A DNA stretch of 64,000 bases from Alistipes shahii WAL 8301 (GTDB lineage Bacteria > Bacteroidota > Bacteroidia > Bacteroidales > Rikenellaceae). A program made the position numbers and the translations under genes. The notes under the pieces were generated by a model that worked only from the letters and a program-made list of their open reading frames with translations, did no database searches and was not told where the DNA came from. Numbering within the stretch: the stretch's first letter is position 1; each line of letters starts with the position of its first letter. Positions 27,385-35,132 of this stretch are shown here, piece after piece. The DNA is taken from the NCBI RefSeq assembly GCF_025145845.1, contig NZ_CP102253.1, positions 3,100,001-3,164,000 of the forward strand, written 5' to 3'.

Positions 27385-28551
27385 TCAGCGCTGCCGCTGG
27401 GCATATCCGGCGAGGTTGTAACTCACGGGCTCGGTGCTGTCGCCCACGCGGTAGATGCCGAATTTGAAGTAGTAGCCGTCCTCGTCGTTGCGGCCTATGA
27501 GTATCTGCTCGTTGTCTACCAGATGGTTCGTCCGGCTGTCATGGGCCATCCATACGTCGAGGCGTCCCGGACGCACGATCGTCTCGGCTTCGCCGCCGTA
27601 CTGCGTCCAGTCGATCTCCACGGTGAAGGTGACCCAGCGGTCCTTCGGGAACTCGCTGAAGGGCATCCGCGCGGCGATCGTCGAGGCTTTGAACTCCGAG
27701 GTGACGGGAACCATCACCTTGGCCTTGGCTGCATTGGCGTTGCAGCGGTCGGTTTTGTCGGTGAACCAGCGGCGGTCGGAGTTGGCCTTGATGTAGAAAT
27801 ACCCGTTCGAGAACCCGAACGCCAGCGGAGGATAGCCGCCCTGTTCGACCTTCCAGCCTGTCGGCTTGCCGGCTTTCCAGACTTTGTTGCCCTTCGTATC
27901 CACGGTTTCCACGCGTTCGTAGACGATGTCTTTCTTGATGATGACGGTGTCCTGCATGGCGAGGAACTCCTCCGCCGGGAGCTTCATCACACGGCCGTCG
28001 GGAGCCGTCACCAGCGTCCGGTCGGGCATGCCGTGCCACTGGGCGAAGATCGTCGACACCTCGGGACTCAACTCCGCGGGAATCCGGACCGCGAACGTGT
28101 AGCTCCACGACGTGCCCTGCGGGCAGATGCCCTTGCCGTGGTGGTAGACGGTCTTCATCCGCTGGGCGTCGGAGTAGGCCTTGTCGGGAAGACCCGCGAA
28201 ATCGGCTGCCGTGGCATAACACCAGGCAAGTTCCGAACGGCCTTTGGTCTCGCCCGGGGCGTAGCCTTCGAGCGTGTTGTCGTCGCGTCCGAGGGTGAAG
28301 CGGTAGGAGGGCTTTCCGCCGTACATGCGGGAATGATCGAGGCCGAGTGCTTCGTCCTTGCGGATGCCCACGGCGACCCACTCGTTGTCGATCACCTGAC
28401 TCATCCGGGCCGAGTCGGCCTGGATGTTCACCCGCTCGGGCAGCGCTGTAAACCCGTTCGGGGCCTCTTTTTCCCGGGCAACGTCCGGCGTGCAGGCCAG
28501 CAGCAGCAGGACTGGATACATGATTGTCATCGGAGCCTTATTTGAGTTCAT
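27385..28551 (-). CDS. heparin lyase I (PL13)
   Basis: A 388-residue lyase (or 381 from MTIMYPV at 28530, which gives a compact lipoprotein signal LLLLAC). It closely follows the pattern I know for Bacteroides heparinase I: ERVNIQADSARMSQVID at the start, LEGYAPGETKGRSELAWCYA, TVYHHGKGICPQGTSW, IFAQWHGMPDRTL with the active-site His, GFSNGYFYIKANSDRRW, and the C-terminal GRNDEDGYYFKFGIYRVGDS. It cleaves highly sulfated heparin by beta-elimination. The start overlaps the end of the upstream lyase gene by 14 bp, indicating co-transcription. Confidence 0.93.
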   Translation of the reverse strand: MNSNKAPMTIMYPVLLLLACTPDVAREKEAPNGFTALPERVNIQADSARMSQVIDNEWVAVGIRKDEALGLDHSRMYGGKPSYRFTLGRDDNTLEGYAPGETKGRSELAWCYATAADFAGLPDKAYSDAQRMKTVYHHGKGICPQGTSWSYTFAVRIPAELSPEVSTIFAQWHGMPDRTLVTAPDGRVMKLPAEEFLAMQDTVIIKKDIVYERVETVDTKGNKVWKAGKPTGWKVEQGGYPPLAFGFSNGYFYIKANSDRRWFTDKTDRCNANAAKAKVMVPVTSEFKASTIAARMPFSEFPKDRWVTFTVEIDWTQYGGEAETIVRPGRLDVWMAHDSRTNHLVDNEQILIGRNDEDGYYFKFGIYRVGDSTEPVSYNLAGYAQRQR

Positions 28552-30541
28552 ACCCTAAATCGTATGTTTTGGCGCCCACGCGCACCGCGAAGCGGAACGT
28601 GTCGCCCACGGGGGCCTTTTGCGGAACGATGGCGATCGAACCCTGGAAAGGCGCCTCGTCGGGGGCGATCACCGTGATGAACAGCAGTTCGCCGCCGGCG
28701 GTCTTCGGCGCCTCGACGGCGTAGGCCGGACGCTCCTCCTTCTTACGATAGGCGGTTGAAACCCATCCCTCCTCCTCGCGGATCTGCACGGGGACCGTCG
28801 CCGAGGTCTTGATGCGGATGTTGTTGCCGTCGGCGAACAGCGTGCGCACGGTGCCGTCCCTGGCGTATTCGATCCGGCCCGGGCAGAGGTTGAAATGCAC
28901 CCTGACATTCCCGGCGGCCGGGCCCGAAACCAGGTCGGCGATCACCAGCAGGCCCTTCCCGGTGAAGAACATCGCCCGGCGGTGGGTTAGGCCCTCGTAG
29001 GAGGGGTTTTCGGTCACCAGCGTCGTCAGCTCGGGCGTCGCGTCCCAGAGCAGGAGTTCCGAGTCGGTCTTTTCGAGGTTGCGGTCGTCGAGCGTCACGG
29101 TGTTGTGCACGCGGGTCTGGCGGAACCAGTTGCGTTGGGCCAGCACGGCGCTGTCGCCGCCGTAGACGTAGCTGCCCGAGTCGGGGAAGAAGTTGCGCCC
29201 CCGGCGCCAGTACTCGAACGTGCCGTTGTCGGGCTGGTTGTGCCAGAACGCCGGGGGACCGGCCTTCACGACCGTCACGGTGGCGTTCTTGTCCCATCCC
29301 GTGCGCAGGACGTAGAATCCCGATTCCGGGAACTGCTGCGAAGTGTAGTCGGGAAGGGCGCCCTTGCGGCCCTCCGTGGCGAACCATTGCAGCTGTTTGT
29401 CGCCGGGGAACACCTTGCTCCAGCTGCGGAACTGCCGCTGGAGGGAGCTTTTGTCGTGGCTCTTGGTGTCGCCGAACATCGGGTTGGACCAGTCGGGGAA
29501 GAGCAGGTTCCAGGTGACGGCGGTCATCTTCCCGACCGTCTCGATGTAGCTGGCCGGGAATTCGCCCTCATAACCGTTGGCGCGGGCCATGCCGAGGGCC
29601 TTGAGGAAGATGTCGATGGCGGCGATGTGGTATCCGAAATCCAGCTCGAACTGCATCCCGTCGGGATAGACCTGTACGCCGATTTCGCGGTTGAGAATCT
29701 CGATGCCGCTGCGACGCCACTCCTGCGCTTCGCGGAACTCCGGGAAATAGATGCCCGCGAACAGCATCCGCTGGGCTTCGAACAGCAGGTGGTTGCCCTG
29801 CTTGGAGTAGTTGTGCAGGATGTGGTCGGCGTGCTGGCGGTAGGTGCGCAGGAAGAGGTTGAGGAACCGGGGCGTGAAGCGCGGCGAATGAATCGTCAGC
29901 GCGAACTCCGTCAGCAGGTCCTGCAGACGGCGTCCGGCCTCCATCGGACGCCATGCGAAGCGGATGTTCTCCTTTTCGGCGGCGATTTCGGCCGCGGAAG
30001 CTCCCGCAGCCTTCAGCCGTTTGACGCCGTCCAGCGGGTTTTTCTTCACCCAGTCGGTGTACTGGTCCATCCAGGCGTCGATGTATTTCGCGTCGCCCGT
30101 GGTGTAGTAACACTTGGCCAGCGGAATGAACCAGTAGTGGCGGTGCAGCTGCCAGCGCAGTTCGTTGTCCTTCACGGGCCAGTAGCGCCAGTCGATGTCG
30201 TCGCCGTAGAAATACGAGGGTTGGTAGCCCTTGTGGGCGTAGAATTTGTGCTCCAGGGCTTCGTCGGCCTGCTTCTGCTCGAGTTTGTTCACCTTGACGT
30301 TCTCCAGGTCGAGGCCGAAGAGTTCTACGGGCTTGCGCGTGCGGAAATATTTCAGCAGTTCCTTGTCCGCGGCGGCGACGTTGCCTTTGGCGACGGCTTT
30401 CTTCACGGCCTCCATGCCCGGACGTTCGAGGTCCAGCAGGTCGTAGAGCGACTTTTCGTCGCCCAGAGCCGGGGTGGTTCCGGCGGCCGATGCCGCGCCG
30501 AGCGTCAGTGCGGCGCAGAGGGTCATCAGGATTCGGTTCAT
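28538..30541 (-). CDS. heparinase II/III-family lyase (PL12-like, heparinase III type)
   Basis: A 667-residue secreted lyase with signal peptide MNRILMTLCAALTLGAASA. The helical half contains LRWQLHRHYWFIPLAKCYY, the active-site Asn in SKQGNHLLFEAQR and YPDGMQFELDFGYHIAAID with the catalytic Tyr; the beta half contains NFFPDSGSYVYGGD, VHNTVTLDDRN and YEGLTHRRAMFF. Length and motifs match the PL12 enzymes of Bacteroides heparin loci, which prefer low-sulfated heparan sulfate. It starts 5 bp after the truncated paralogue. The long open frame reaching 31399 is a shadow extension and not part of this gene. Confidence 0.92.
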   Translation of the reverse strand: MNRILMTLCAALTLGAASAAGTTPALGDEKSLYDLLDLERPGMEAVKKAVAKGNVAAADKELLKYFRTRKPVELFGLDLENVKVNKLEQKQADEALEHKFYAHKGYQPSYFYGDDIDWRYWPVKDNELRWQLHRHYWFIPLAKCYYTTGDAKYIDAWMDQYTDWVKKNPLDGVKRLKAAGASAAEIAAEKENIRFAWRPMEAGRRLQDLLTEFALTIHSPRFTPRFLNLFLRTYRQHADHILHNYSKQGNHLLFEAQRMLFAGIYFPEFREAQEWRRSGIEILNREIGVQVYPDGMQFELDFGYHIAAIDIFLKALGMARANGYEGEFPASYIETVGKMTAVTWNLLFPDWSNPMFGDTKSHDKSSLQRQFRSWSKVFPGDKQLQWFATEGRKGALPDYTSQQFPESGFYVLRTGWDKNATVTVVKAGPPAFWHNQPDNGTFEYWRRGRNFFPDSGSYVYGGDSAVLAQRNWFRQTRVHNTVTLDDRNLEKTDSELLLWDATPELTTLVTENPSYEGLTHRRAMFFTGKGLLVIADLVSGPAAGNVRVHFNLCPGRIEYARDGTVRTLFADGNNIRIKTSATVPVQIREEEGWVSTAYRKKEERPAYAVEAPKTAGGELLFITVIAPDEAPFQGSIAIVPQKAPVGDTFRFAVRVGAKTYDLGYELK

Positions 30542-30546
30542 GGCAG

Positions 30547-31440
30547 TTATTTTAGGTTGTATTTTGTTCCGTTGATTTTGACTTGCAGCCGGTTCCCGCG
30601 CCAGACGGCTTCGACGCGCTGCCCCGCGGCATCCTCCGCCGGAAGCAGCACCGTCACCAGCCGCACGGGCTTCCCGGCCCGCTTCCGCACCGTGAAGGCG
30701 TAGGCCGGACGTTCCGTGCGCTGACGGTAGGTGCGCGACACCCAGCCTTCGCGGCGTTCCATCCGCTCCGCTCCGAAAACTTTCAGCAGCAGGTTGTTGC
30801 TGTCGCTGAAGCGGGTCGCTGCGGAGCACGCGGCGAAATCCTCCGCCGGGTCGCACTCCACGAGGTTGTAGTGCAGGCCGACCTCTCCTTCGGCCGTTCC
30901 GGACGCCTCGTCGGCGATGACGAAGAACTGCCGGTCGACGAACCACACCGTGCGGCGGTGGGTGAGGCCCTCGTAGGAGGGATTCCCGACCGTCACGATG
31001 TGCGTCGCGTCGTCCGTCTCCCAGCGCAGGCATTTCGAATCGGTGTGTTCGAGGTTCCGGCCGTCGAGCGTCAGGGTGTTGTGCACCTGCGTCTGGCGGA
31101 ACCAGTTGCGCTGGTCGGTCACCTCCTTGTCGCCCGCATAGACGTAACAGCCCGAGTCGGGGAAGAAATTGCGGCCCCGGTGCCAGAGTTCGAACGTGCC
31201 GTTGTCGGGTTGGCAGTGCCAGAATCCCTGCGGCCCGGCCTTGAGGACCATCACCGTGGCGTCGGCGTCCCAGCCGCTGCGCAGGACGTAGAATCCCGAG
31301 GTGCGCAACGCCCGCGAAAGGTGCTCCGGGGCGGTTCCCTCGCGGCCTTCGGTCGCCATCCACCGGATTGCGGCGTTGGCGGGGAAGACCTCGGCCCACG
31401 CGCGGTAGTAGGGCATCAGTTCCTCCCTCTCCGCAGACAA
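30547..31440 (-). pseudogene. heparinase II/III-family lyase, 5'-truncated by the prophage
   Basis: Only the C-terminal ~296 residues remain. They align with the second half of the neighbouring 667-residue lyase from just before the YYRAWAEVFP / FRSWSKVFP position onward, including FFPDSGCYVYAGD, VHNTLTLDGRN and YEGLTHRRTVWF. The frame is closed by stops immediately upstream of 31440, where low-GC phage sequence begins. The helical half with the catalytic Asn and Tyr is missing, so this fragment cannot be an active lyase. The missing half should lie beyond the other end of the prophage. Confidence 0.88.
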
Positions 31441-31457
31441 CCTTAACTATTAAGGTT
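31439..31457. repeat. palindrome at the host-phage junction
   Basis: AACCTTAA-CTA-TTAAGGTT is a perfect 8-bp-arm inverted repeat exactly where lyase homology stops and phage sequence starts. It may be part of the attachment or terminal recombination site. The precise crossover cannot be fixed from one end alone. Confidence 0.5.
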
Positions 31458-31468
31458 TTACACGCAAG

Positions 31469-31509
31469 GCACCCAAAAAGGAACCCATTTTTAAGGCCCT
31501 TTTGGGTGC
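31469..31509. terminator. hairpin at the phage end
   Basis: Stem GCACCCAAAA(A)GG / CCTTTTGGGTGC with a 16-nt loop. The T-rich tract follows on the plus strand, so it works best as a plus-strand terminator, but the long stem could also hinder phage late transcription on the minus strand before the host lyase genes. Confidence 0.6.
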
Positions 31510-31525
31510 TTTCCTTTTATCTCCG

Positions 31526-32146
31526 CTAAAACAATTTGCGGAAGAAGGCGGCTACAGCCGTAAATACCTTCGTCTTCCGAAGAAAGAAAAAGGCAACCGC
31601 CAATAGTACCAAAATCCCGAAAATGTAACGCCACCTGTACGGGTCGGCCGCCGGCTTCTCGGTAATATCGGTTTCCTTATCGGTGTCCGTGTTCACTTCT
31701 TCCGTTTTGGTCGTTTCCGTCTTCTGTTCTTCCTGCGTTACCCCGGTAGCTTCGGCCTTCTGTTTTACCGTGAAGGTTTCGATACTCTTAATAGCTCCCT
31801 GCCTTCCGGTATCGGGCGGCTGCTTCTCTTTCGGTTCCTTCGGCCGGTTCTTGGGCGTGTCTGCAACCGGATTAGACGGGCCGCCCGCCTGCATAGTGTC
31901 CGGCTTTGCCTGCCGGGTATCGGGTTTCGGCGGGAAAAACTCGATTTTCGTATAGGTTACTTCTACGCCTTCGGTTTTCGTATTGTCTACCGTCCGGCGA
32001 AATTCGGCCGCCGTCGTTTCGTTCCGCTTTTCTTCGGTCTTAGCCGTTTCCTTCGTGCTGCCGGCCAACTTTCGCGGCGTGGAACACCCGATAAAAGAAA
32101 CGGCCGCAATCCCCCAAAGAATAGCTATAAAGGTTCTTGTTTTCAT
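31526..32146 (-). CDS. candidate unimolecular spanin (lipoprotein with C-terminal membrane anchor)
   Basis: 206 residues with a lipoprotein signal (MKTRTFIAILWGIAAVSFIGC) at one end and a single transmembrane helix (WRYIFGILVLLAVAFFFL) near the other. The ~150-residue linker is rich in Lys, Glu, Thr and Pro. An outer-membrane lipid anchor plus a C-terminal inner-membrane helix is the layout of u-spanins such as phage T1 gp11, which fuse the two membranes at lysis. Position as last gene, after holin and endolysin candidates, supports this. The assignment rests on architecture and context, not sequence similarity. Confidence 0.6.
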   Translation of the reverse strand: MKTRTFIAILWGIAAVSFIGCSTPRKLAGSTKETAKTEEKRNETTAAEFRRTVDNTKTEGVEVTYTKIEFFPPKPDTRQAKPDTMQAGGPSNPVADTPKNRPKEPKEKQPPDTGRQGAIKSIETFTVKQKAEATGVTQEEQKTETTKTEEVNTDTDKETDITEKPAADPYRWRYIFGILVLLAVAFFFLRKTKVFTAVAAFFRKLF

Positions 32147-32571
32147 ACGATTTCGATAGTGATTTTTTCTTTCCGGGCTATTGCGGCCTTACACCGCTTT
32201 GTAAGTTCAAGTTCGTAAGGCGTGGAATTGATAACCCGCCCCTTTACCTTGTTTTCTCCGACCAAAATACAGCCGGAAGTGTCCTTACCGGTATTGCCAC
32301 GATGAATTAGAATGCCGTCGAAATGCGGTACGTTCAAAAGGCGAGGAAGGTCGCGCCCGAAGCGCGGCGAACGGTTTACGGTTATTTCGTAGGTTCCGAA
32401 CGGTATAGCCGTTTCGTTCTTTACCTTCTGTTCCCCATTGTCAAATTTGCCGTTTCGGTTGTCGTCCCGGTTCTTGTCTTCCAAGGTATCGCAAAAACGC
32501 ACCCCGTCAATAAACAGCGTACCGATAGTATAGGTTTCGGCGAAGTATCGCCGTTTAAGCGTTAGTTTCAT
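32143..32571 (-). CDS. DUF5675-type protein, candidate endolysin
   Basis: 142 residues resembling the DUF5675 family of phage and prophage proteins. The segment GILIHRGNTGKDTSGCILVG has a His followed by Ser-Gly-Cys, reminiscent of the active site of L,D-transpeptidase-type (YkuD) enzymes. A peptidoglycan-acting role is inferred from this and from its place between the holin and spanin candidates. It overlaps both neighbours by a few bases, consistent with translational coupling. Confidence 0.6.
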   Translation of the reverse strand: MKLTLKRRYFAETYTIGTLFIDGVRFCDTLEDKNRDDNRNGKFDNGEQKVKNETAIPFGTYEITVNRSPRFGRDLPRLLNVPHFDGILIHRGNTGKDTSGCILVGENKVKGRVINSTPYELELTKRCKAAIARKEKITIEIV

Positions 32572-33046
32572 TGTCGCCCCCTTTCTCTTTTTCCTTTTTT
32601 AGATACTCGATAACCCCGGCTATAATCTCCTGTTCGTCCTTATGCTGGATGATTTGCGAAAGGATTTTAGCCGCATCCCCGATTTTGGCCCGCTCCTTGG
32701 CTTCGCTATTCTCGTAGATACTCTTTAATTCGATAAATCCCACGAACATAGCCCCGATAAACGTAAAAAACGGCAATACCGGTAAAGTGTGGTTCGTCTG
32801 CGGATTTAGCTGCGTAATAGCCAACATTTGCACCACGTCGATAGATGTAATTACGAGTATCATATTGAAATACCGGCTTATTTTGTCTACTGTCTTACGC
32901 AATCCGTACGAAGACCGATATTCCCCCCGTTGTTTGGCCTTTCGAATCCCGGCCCAAAGGTCAAGGAAGACCACGAACAAAACAAGCGCGTAAACGCAAG
33001 CTATAATAATAAGTTGCGGCCCGAAGGTCTGTAAGATATTTTCCAT
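32555..33046 (-). CDS. phage holin-family membrane protein
   Basis: 163 residues with an N-terminal membrane segment (LIIIACVYALVLFVVFLDLWAG), two further hydrophobic stretches (YFNMILVITSIDVVQML and LPVLPFFTFIGAMFVGFIEL) and a charged cytoplasmic tail (YLKKEKEKGGDNE). The pattern DLWAGIRKAKQRGE...SYGLRKTVDKISRYFN is typical of Bacteroidota phage holins. It would form the inner-membrane lesions that start lysis. It is followed by the endolysin and spanin candidates. Confidence 0.75.
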   Translation of the reverse strand: MENILQTFGPQLIIIACVYALVLFVVFLDLWAGIRKAKQRGEYRSSYGLRKTVDKISRYFNMILVITSIDVVQMLAITQLNPQTNHTLPVLPFFTFIGAMFVGFIELKSIYENSEAKERAKIGDAAKILSQIIQHKDEQEIIAGVIEYLKKEKEKGGDNETNA

Positions 33047-33049
33047 AGC

Positions 33050-33457
33050 TTAAATTCCCGCTGCCCCTACGTCGATACCGGCGGCGGCAAGGTCGGCCCG
33101 AACCATTGCTTTAACCGCAAGCACTTCTTTAAGGTAATTTTCGTATTCGGTTTTGTCCGCTTTGTCCGTCGATAGCCCAAGTACGAAAGCGTTGTACTTA
33201 TTGATAAGGCTAAATTCTTCGGTTTCGTCCCGGCGGGAACGCAAAACGGCCTTTACGCATTTGTCGTAATCCGGCCGGCCCCATACTTCCACCGTGTCGT
33301 AATCGTACGCCTTCCTTGCGGCCGGTACCTGGTCGCCTTCTGCTTCGGCCATAGGTTCCGGCGTTACTTCCACTTCGGTAATATTGTAGTTGTAATGCCA
33401 ACTGCCGTTGCCCAAGTCCTGCAAAATGGGCGGTCTATCGTTTGAATTTGATTTCAT
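33050..33457 (-). CDS. phage protein of unknown function next to the DGR
   Basis: 135 residues, soluble, acidic N-terminal half (TEVEVTPEPMAEAEGDQV) and a helical C-terminal half (TDKADKTEYENYLKEVLAVKAMVRADLAA). Its start overlaps the last codons of the reverse transcriptase gene. Size, position behind a tail-fibre-type gene and the mixed layout suggest a tail-fibre assembly helper, but I recognise no family. Confidence 0.55.
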   Translation of the reverse strand: MKSNSNDRPPILQDLGNGSWHYNYNITEVEVTPEPMAEAEGDQVPAARKAYDYDTVEVWGRPDYDKCVKAVLRSRRDETEEFSLINKYNAFVLGLSTDKADKTEYENYLKEVLAVKAMVRADLAAAGIDVGAAGI

Positions 33458-34445
33458 ACTTCGATGTTTTAGAAAGTTTCTTAATCAAGTGTTTGCTATC
33501 GCAAGACTTCGCCCAACCCCACCAAGGGCAAATAGCCTGCTTAAAGTCCTTTTCGGATAATGGCCTTTTCCGTTTGTTCAGCTTCGCCAACCGCCGGCAA
33601 AAAGTCTTTTTAATGCCCTTTCGCATTCGGGTATGCGTGTGGAAAAATACATATCCTACGAAGTCGATACCGCGAGCCGCTACGGGGAAAACTTGCCAAT
33701 TCCCTTTAACCTCTAATTTCAAATCCCCCAAATACGCCCTAATTTCGCCCATTAAGGAATGAAGGTAGGATTTATCCGAAGCAAGTATTACAATATCGTC
33801 CGCGTAGCGGAAGTAGTGCTTTACCCGCTTCTGTTCCTTTATCCAATGGTCGAAGTAGGTTAAATAGAGGTTAGCGAAATATTGGCTTAGGTAGTTTCCG
33901 ATAGGTACGCCGTCCGCCGAATCTATAATTTCGTCAAGTAGGCGAAGTAGCCTTTTATCCTTCAACTTGCGGCGCAGAATGGATTTTAGCACGTCGTGGT
34001 TAATCGAAGGGTAGAACTTGCGAATATCCAATTTCAAACAAAACGTAGTACCTTCCGGGTCTTCCCGTAGGGCCTGTTTTACCTTCTTCGCGGCCGCATG
34101 AATCCCCCGGTTCTTAATGCAGCTATAAGTGTCCGCCGTGAAGGTCGAAACCCAAATAGGCTCTAAGACGTTCATTATAGCGTGGTGCAAAATACGGTCG
34201 GGAAAGTAAGGCAAGCGGTATATTTCCCGTTCTTTGGGTTCGTAAATAGTGAATACGTCGTACTTCGATGTATGGAAAGTACCGTTTAGCAAGGTTTCGC
34301 GCAACTTCAATAGGTTCACTTCCCGTTTTTTATCGTGTTCGATAACTCCGTACGTGCGTAACTTACCCTTACGGGCCTTTTCGTCCGCAAGCTGCAAGTT
34401 CTCGATAGAACAAACCTTCTCGTACAAGTTACCTATTCGCTTCAT
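33435..34445 (-). CDS. DGR reverse transcriptase
   Basis: A 336-residue reverse transcriptase that copies the template-repeat RNA with adenine-specific errors. RT motifs are visible: CLKLDIRKFYPSINHDVL with the first catalytic Asp, the DGR-typical IGNYLSQ (residues 182-188) in place of the QGxxxSP of other RTs, and the YADD box (214-217). The C-terminal thumb region contains WWGWAKSCDSKHLIKKL. No maturase, endonuclease or retron features are present. The adjacent template and variable repeats make the assignment firm. Confidence 0.97.
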   Translation of the reverse strand: MKRIGNLYEKVCSIENLQLADEKARKGKLRTYGVIEHDKKREVNLLKLRETLLNGTFHTSKYDVFTIYEPKEREIYRLPYFPDRILHHAIMNVLEPIWVSTFTADTYSCIKNRGIHAAAKKVKQALREDPEGTTFCLKLDIRKFYPSINHDVLKSILRRKLKDKRLLRLLDEIIDSADGVPIGNYLSQYFANLYLTYFDHWIKEQKRVKHYFRYADDIVILASDKSYLHSLMGEIRAYLGDLKLEVKGNWQVFPVAARGIDFVGYVFFHTHTRMRKGIKKTFCRRLAKLNKRKRPLSEKDFKQAICPWWGWAKSCDSKHLIKKLSKTSKYEIKFKR

Positions 34446-34555
34446 CGCACTACTTATTTGCTGATTCCTTAGGGAATGTTCGGGAAGTCCTACTAATACC
34501 CCTTAAATAGTTGTTGTTTTTTGCCAAGTGGCAAGGTTTTTACCCCGTTAAAATC
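34446..34555 (-). ncRNA. DGR spacer RNA segment between template repeat and RT gene
   Basis: A 110-nt non-coding link with two short hairpins: TTGCC-AAGT-GGCAA (34521-34534) and ATTCC-TTAG-GGAAT (34464-34477). In the Bordetella phage DGR the equivalent spacer downstream of the template is required for cDNA priming. A similar role here is inferred from position. Confidence 0.55.
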
Positions 34556-34669
34556 TGCATAGCTGGGAGCTGACATTCGCATTCGTATTCGAAGCCGTGT
34601 TATTCGTATTCGCGTACGAAAAGCCGGCATTCGCGCTGTTATTCGCATTACCGCCGAAAAGCACGCCCC
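34556..34669 (-). repeat. DGR template repeat (TR)
   Basis: 114 bp that align without gaps to 35147-35260 at an offset of 591. There are 20 mismatches, and every one is an adenine in the TR on the minus (coding) strand: 20 of 29 adenines differ and none of the other 85 bases do. Read in the target-gene frame the TR is rich in Asn (AAT/AAC) codons, the usual DGR design that lets one codon become many residues. It lies between the accessory gene and the reverse transcriptase gene. Confidence 0.98.
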
Positions 34670-34690
34670 AAGGGTAAACCGCCTTTATTT

Positions 34691-35029
34691 TCACTCGAAA
34701 TAATACCTTGTTCCCGAAGCCCGCATAGTTACTTTACGCGGGAAGGCGTTACGCTCCTTAATCTTCCCAAGGATATATTTAATTTCTTGCGAATTGGTAA
34801 AGAACTTCCGCGCGTCTTTATCCGGGTCTTCTTTATTGAACTTAATCTTAACCAAGAAGCGACCGGTTCCGAACTTCGTTTTAACGTCGTCCAAGAAGTC
34901 AATAACCCAAAAAGAAAGGTTAATTAACTTCTGCTGGGTTATTTCCGAACAATTGAAGTGCTTGTTATTCGCGTCCGGCTCAATCTGCAAGAAAGCTAAA
35001 CTTCCGTCGTCCTGCCTGTTGTTTTCCAT
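34691..35029 (-). CDS. unrecognised DGR-locus protein in the Avd position
   Basis: 112 residues from MENNRQDDGS (35029); a start at 35056 would lie inside a strong hairpin. The sequence alternates short strands and one long helix (ITQQKLINLSFWVIDFLDD), with a basic C-terminal half (KARK-, ILGKIKERNAFPRKVTMRAS). It does not look like the four-helix-bundle Avd protein normally encoded between target and template. A nucleic-acid-binding accessory role is possible; a passenger phage gene is the alternative. Confidence 0.6.
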   Translation of the reverse strand: MENNRQDDGSLAFLQIEPDANNKHFNCSEITQQKLINLSFWVIDFLDDVKTKFGTGRFLVKIKFNKEDPDKDARKFFTNSQEIKYILGKIKERNAFPRKVTMRASGTRYYFE

Positions 35030-35046
35030 TTTTGCGAAAAATTGAA

Positions 35047-35090
35047 CGGCGGGCATTCGTCCTAATTTGAGCTACTTCGAAAGCCCGCCG
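35047..35090 (-). terminator. strong hairpin downstream of the DGR target gene
   Basis: Stem CGGCGGGC-(T/T mismatch)-TTCG / CGAA-GCCCGCCG (arms 35047-35059 and 35078-35090), 18-nt loop, followed on the minus strand by TTCAATTTTT. It begins 56 bp after the variable repeat. It may be an attenuating terminator between target and accessory genes, or the DNA hairpin that many DGRs carry just downstream of the variable repeat to help target recognition. Confidence 0.65.
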
Positions 35091-35132
35091 TAGTTAAACT
35101 TCTTTGTTAAATGCGTTCCGTTACGTGTCGTT

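Noticed and set aside
30542..31399. Upstream extension of the PL12-type lyase gene into a 953-codon frame
   Set aside because: The extension is the wrong frame of the truncated paralogue (Arg/Pro-rich). The signal peptide at 30541 marks the true start.
33435..34445. Reverse transcriptase as group II intron or retron
   Set aside because: No intron ends, maturase/endonuclease domains or msr/msd RNA; the adjacent template and variable repeats show a DGR.
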